From Lachnospiraceae bacterium (GTDB taxonomy: Bacteria; Bacillota; Clostridia; Lachnospirales; Lachnospiraceae): 46,924 bases of DNA. The stretch covers positions 1 to 46,924 of the forward strand of contig JAFYDI010000032.1 in assembly GCA_017544835.1 (NCBI GenBank), written 5' to 3'. Made by a program: the position numbers and the translations under genes. The notes below the pieces were generated by a model. The model saw nothing but the letters and a program-made list of their open reading frames with translations, was not told the origin of the DNA and did not search any database. Positions 44,000 to 46,924 of the stretch are shown here, one piece after another (positions within the stretch are counted from its first letter, which is position 1; each line of letters begins with the position of its first letter).

Positions 44000-44008
44000 T
44001 GATATAAT
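44000..44008 (+). promoter_or_regulatory. Extended -10 promoter of tig-clpP-clpX
   Basis: TGA-TATAAT is an extended -10. The TTGACT at 43989 is only 8 bp away and cannot serve as its -35. Confidence 0.55.
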
Positions 44009-44053
44009 ATCTCGATGATTATGGCAAAAAGGCCGTTAAGGAGGAAATAATAA

Positions 44054-45337
44054 ATGAGTTTAAAGGTCGAAAAATTAGAAAACAGCATGGCTAAGCTCAC
44101 TATCGAAGTCAGCGCTGAGGAATTAGATAAGGCTATTGAAAAGGCATATCAGAAGAACAAGAGCAAGATTGCAATTCCCGGTTTCAGAAAGGGTAAGGCA
44201 CCCCGCGCCATCATCGAGAAGATGTATGGTAAGGAAGTATTCTATGAGGATGCTGCCAATGAAATCATTCCCGATGCTTACGACAAGGCTTACGACGAGT
44301 GCGAGGAAGACATCGTATCCGCTCCCGAAGTTGAAGTAGTACAGCTTGAGGCAGGCAAGCCCTTTGTTTTCACAGCTACCGTAGCATTAAAGCCCGAGAT
44401 TAAGCTTGGCAAGTACAAAGGTGTTAAGGTTTCAAAGGCTGACACAACAGTATCCGATGACGAAGTTATGGCAGTTATCGAGAAAGAACGCGAGAACTCC
44501 GCAAGAAGCATCTCTGTTGAAAGACCCGTTAAGGACAAGGACGAAGTTATCCTTGATTTCGAAGGCTTCGTAGACGGTGTTGCATTTGAAGGCGGCAAGG
44601 GTGAGAACTATCCTCTTACCATCGGTTCCGGTTCCTTCATTCCCGGTTTCGAAGAGCAGCTTATCGGCGCTGAAATCGGCAAGGAAGTTACAGTTAAGGT
44701 TACCTTCCCCGAAGATTACCACGCAGAAGACTTAAAGGGTAAGGCAGCAGAGTTTAAGTGCACCATCAGAGAAGTTAAGGAGAAAGAACTTCCCGAACTT
44801 GACGATGAATTCGCAGCAGAAGTATCCGAGTACGATACCTTCAAGGAATACAAGGAAGCTACCATCAAGAGCCTTCAGGACAAGAAAGCTGATGAAGCTA
44901 AGAACAAGAAGGAAGACGAAGCTATCGAAGCTATCATCGCTGCTTCAGAAATTGAAATTCCCGCAGCTATGCTTGACACCAAGAAGCGTCAGATGGTTCA
45001 GGACTTCGCTCAGAATATGAAACAGAGCGGTCTTACCATGGAGCAGTACTTCCAGTTCACCGGTCTTACCGCAGATAAGTTACTTGAGCAGGTTACTCCT
45101 CAGGCAGAGAAGTCCATTAAATCAAGACTTGTACTTGAGAACATCGTTAAGGCTGAGAAGATCGAAGCTTCCGAAGAAGATTTCGAGAAAGAGCTTAAGC
45201 GCATAGCAGAAGCTTACAAGATGGAAGTTGACAAGGTTAAAGAAATGATCGATGACAACGCCAAGAAGCAGATCCTTGAGGACCTCGCAGTTCAGAAGGC
45301 AGTTGAATTCGTAGTATCTAACGCTAAGGAAGCATAA
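44054..45337 (+). CDS. tig: Trigger factor (ribosome-associated chaperone, prolyl isomerase)
   Basis: The protein has 427 residues and an ATG after AAGGAGG. The N-terminal ribosome-binding domain has the signature GFRKGKAPR (about residues 41-49). The FKBP-type PPIase domain follows (about 150-245, DFEGFVDGVAFEGGKG...IPGFEEQLIGAEIG), then a helical C-terminal chaperone domain. It binds nascent chains at the ribosome exit. It leads a cluster with clpP and clpX, a common gene order. Its length is normal for the family. Confidence 0.97.
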   Translation: MSLKVEKLENSMAKLTIEVSAEELDKAIEKAYQKNKSKIAIPGFRKGKAPRAIIEKMYGKEVFYEDAANEIIPDAYDKAYDECEEDIVSAPEVEVVQLEAGKPFVFTATVALKPEIKLGKYKGVKVSKADTTVSDDEVMAVIEKERENSARSISVERPVKDKDEVILDFEGFVDGVAFEGGKGENYPLTIGSGSFIPGFEEQLIGAEIGKEVTVKVTFPEDYHAEDLKGKAAEFKCTIREVKEKELPELDDEFAAEVSEYDTFKEYKEATIKSLQDKKADEAKNKKEDEAIEAIIAASEIEIPAAMLDTKKRQMVQDFAQNMKQSGLTMEQYFQFTGLTADKLLEQVTPQAEKSIKSRLVLENIVKAEKIEASEEDFEKELKRIAEAYKMEVDKVKEMIDDNAKKQILEDLAVQKAVEFVVSNAKEA

Positions 45338-45364
45338 TCCATTAATTAGCAGGAGGTATAATAT

Positions 45365-45955
45365 ATGAGTTTAGTACCTTACGTCATAGAGCAGACAAGC
45401 CGTGGTGAACGTTCCTACGACATCTACTCAAGATTGTTAAAAGAAAGAATCATTTTCCTCGGTGAAGAAGTTAATGATGTTACCGCAAGCCTTGTGGTAG
45501 CACAGCTTCTTTTCCTTGAGGCTGAAGATCCCGAGAAGGATATTCACCTTTACATTAACTCTCCCGGCGGTTCCGTAACCGCAGGTATGGCTATCTATGA
45601 TACCATGCAGTTTGTAAAGTGTGACGTATCCACTACCTGTATCGGTATGGCTGCATCCATGGGTGCATTCTTACTTGCAGGCGGCGCTAAGGGCAAGAGA
45701 TATGCTCTTCCCAACGCTGAGATTATGATTCATCAGCCCCTTGGCGGTGCGCAGGGTCAGGCTACCGAAATCGAGATAGCTGCCAAGCACATCTTACAGA
45801 CCAAGGAGAAATTAAACAGAATTTTAGCCGAGAACACCGGCAGACCTTACGAAGAGGTATGTGCCGACACAGATCGTGATAACTGGAAGACCGCTGAAGA
45901 AGCTAAGGCTTACGGATTGGTTGACGAAGTTATCAAGAGCCACGGCGACAAATAA
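45365..45955 (+). CDS. clpP: ATP-dependent Clp protease proteolytic subunit
   Basis: The protein has 196 residues and an ATG after AGGAGG. The catalytic Ser is in GMAASMGAF and His in MIHQPLGG; the Asp lies in the DTDRDN region near residue 171. The [17 protein letters not shown] block is also typical. It forms the tetradecameric serine protease chamber that works with ClpX (next gene). It has a short N-terminal pro-region as usual. Located 27 bases after tig. Confidence 0.98.
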   Translation: MSLVPYVIEQTSRGERSYDIYSRLLKERIIFLGEEVNDVTASLVVAQLLFLEAEDPEKDIHLYINSPGGSVTAGMAIYDTMQFVKCDVSTTCIGMAASMGAFLLAGGAKGKRYALPNAEIMIHQPLGGAQGQATEIEIAAKHILQTKEKLNRILAENTGRPYEEVCADTDRDNWKTAEEAKAYGLVDEVIKSHGDK

Positions 45956-45973
45956 TTAGGAGACGCGCATTAA

Positions 45974-46924
45974 ATGGCAAGAATTACCAATAACGGACCC
46001 AAGTGCTGTTCCTTCTGCGGTAAGACTCAGGACATGGTTCAGAAGCTTATTGCAGGCCCCAACGATGTATACATCTGCGACGAGTGCGTAGAGATATGTT
46101 CAGACATCGTAGCGGACGCTCTTGAGGAAGCAGACATGCAGGCTCGCGAAGAAGCTTTGGACGATATTAAGCTTCTTAAGCCCGCCGAGATTAAGCATTT
46201 CCTCGACGACTACGTAATCGGCCAGGAAACAGCCAAGAAAGTACTTTCCGTAGCAGTTTACAACCATTACAAAAGAATAATGTCCGGCAGAGACGACAGT
46301 GACGGTGTTGAGCTTCAGAAGTCCAACATCATCATGATAGGGCCCACCGGTTCAGGTAAGACATACCTTGCTCAGAGCCTTGCCAAGATTATCAATGTGC
46401 CCTTCGCCATTGCGGATGCAACCACTCTTACCGAGGCAGGTTATGTGGGTGAGGACGTTGAGAACATTCTTCTTAAACTCATCCAGGCTGCAGATTACGA
46501 CGTAGAGCGTGCATCTCACGGAATCGTCTACATAGACGAAATCGACAAGATTACCAAGAAGAGCGAGAACGTATCCATCACCAGAGACGTATCCGGTGAA
46601 GGCGTTCAGCAGGCTTTGCTTAAGATAATCGAAGGTACCGATGCCAACGTTCCTCCGCAGGGCGGACGTAAGCATCCTCACCAGGAGTTAATTCCTATTA
46701 ACACCACCAACATTTTGTTTATCTGCGGCGGTGCTTTCGACGGACTTGAGAAGATTGTTGAGGAGAGACTTGATAAGAGAGCCATCGGTTTTGACTCAGA
46801 AGTTAAGAGCAAGAACGTCAGAGAGATATCTGAACTTCTTAAAGAGGTTACACCTCAGGATTTGGTTAAGTTCGGACTTATTCCTGAGTTTATAGGACGT
46901 GTTCCCATAAGTGTTTCTCTTGAC
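45974..46924 (+). CDS. clpX: ClpX ATPase, 5' part
   Basis: The gene starts at ATG after TTAGGAG, 18 bases after clpP, and runs off the window after 317 codons. The N-terminal C4 zinc finger (CSFC...CDEC) binds adaptors and substrates. The AAA+ core shows Walker A GPTGSGKT, Walker [11 protein letters not shown], and the pore motif [15 protein letters not shown] and the sensor region follow near the window end. It unfolds tagged proteins and feeds them to ClpP. Confidence 0.97.
   Translation, partial: MARITNNGPKCCSFCGKTQDMVQKLIAGPNDVYICDECVEICSDIVADALEEADMQAREEALDDIKLLKPAEIKHFLDDYVIGQETAKKVLSVAVYNHYKRIMSGRDDSDGVELQKSNIIMIGPTGSGKTYLAQSLAKIINVPFAIADATTLTEAGYVGEDVENILLKLIQAADYDVERASHGIVYIDEIDKITKKSENVSITRDVSGEGVQQALLKIIEGTDANVPPQGGRKHPHQELIPINTTNILFICGGAFDGLEKIVEERLDKRAIGFDSEVKSKNVREISELLKEVTPQDLVKFGLIPEFIGRVPISVSLD

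Overview
The window looks like the chromosome of a Gram-positive, low-to-mid GC Clostridia bacterium, most probably a fibre- and starch-using member of the Lachnospiraceae (the Butyrivibrio/Roseburia/Eubacterium group). This rests on the gene content: a class B sortase with its substrate, lipoprotein-type sugar-binding proteins, T-box control of pheST, LytS/YesN regulation and tig-clpP-clpX order. Promoters are close to the sigma-A consensus, Shine-Dalgarno sites are strong, and TTG/GTG starts are frequent. There is no rRNA, tRNA, phage, transposase or CRISPR array. Genus assignment is inference.

Layout. 1-1.4 kb: 3' part of valS. 1.6-4.8 kb: YtrA-type GntR repressor, ABC ATPase and a large ABC-2 permease with an extracytoplasmic tail, behind a palindromic operator. 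4.9-6.7 kb: class B sortase and a small wall protein ending in a VPQTG sorting signal. 6.8-8.8 kb: intracellular type I pullulanase. 8.8-10.5 kb (minus): chemoreceptor. 10.7-15.2 kb: FapA/DUF342 protein, folC, a 46-residue protein and a zinc-ribbon/TPR membrane protein. 15.4-21.4 kb: maltodextrin operon (binding lipoprotein with two starch-binding-like modules, two permeases, lipoprotein amylase). 21.4-25.2 kb: Phe T-box, pheS, pheT. 25.3-25.6 kb: an array of four near-identical inverted-repeat units. 25.6-26.7 kb (minus): GtrA and an ECF S-component. 26.9-36.2 kb: membrane-anchored sugar sensor, LytS-type kinase, YesN-type regulator, XylF-like lipoprotein, then a ChvE/GguAB-type ABC transporter. 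36.3-38.5 kb: AmmeMemoRadiSam pair (radical SAM enzyme; Memo-AMMECR1 fusion). 38.7-40.2 kb: membrane protein, LytTR regulator, DUF3021 protein. 40.4-43.9 kb: acyltransferase, GT8 glycosyltransferase and a GT8-acyltransferase fusion. 44.0-46.9 kb: tig, clpP, 5' part of clpX.

How the parts work together. Starch is probably cut outside the cell by the lipoprotein amylase, maltodextrins are captured by the SusE/F-like-tailed binding protein and imported, and branches are cut inside by the pullulanase. A tandem motif (TTTCGTA-R-AGTTTCGTAAT) is shared by the pullulanase leader and the region upstream of the maltodextrin operon, although they lie 8.5 kb apart, which suggests one regulator. The 26.9-36.2 kb block resembles the XylFII-LytS-YesN three-component systems that control pentose importers.

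The best leads for new biology are the TTATCCCAA/TTGGGATAA array, the GT8-PlsC fusion and its neighbours, the AmmeMemoRadiSam pair, and the LytTR cassette, which has a 21-bp-spaced direct-repeat operator and a hairpin that would hide its ribosome-binding site only in read-through transcripts. All calls come from reading the sequence; no database search was run.
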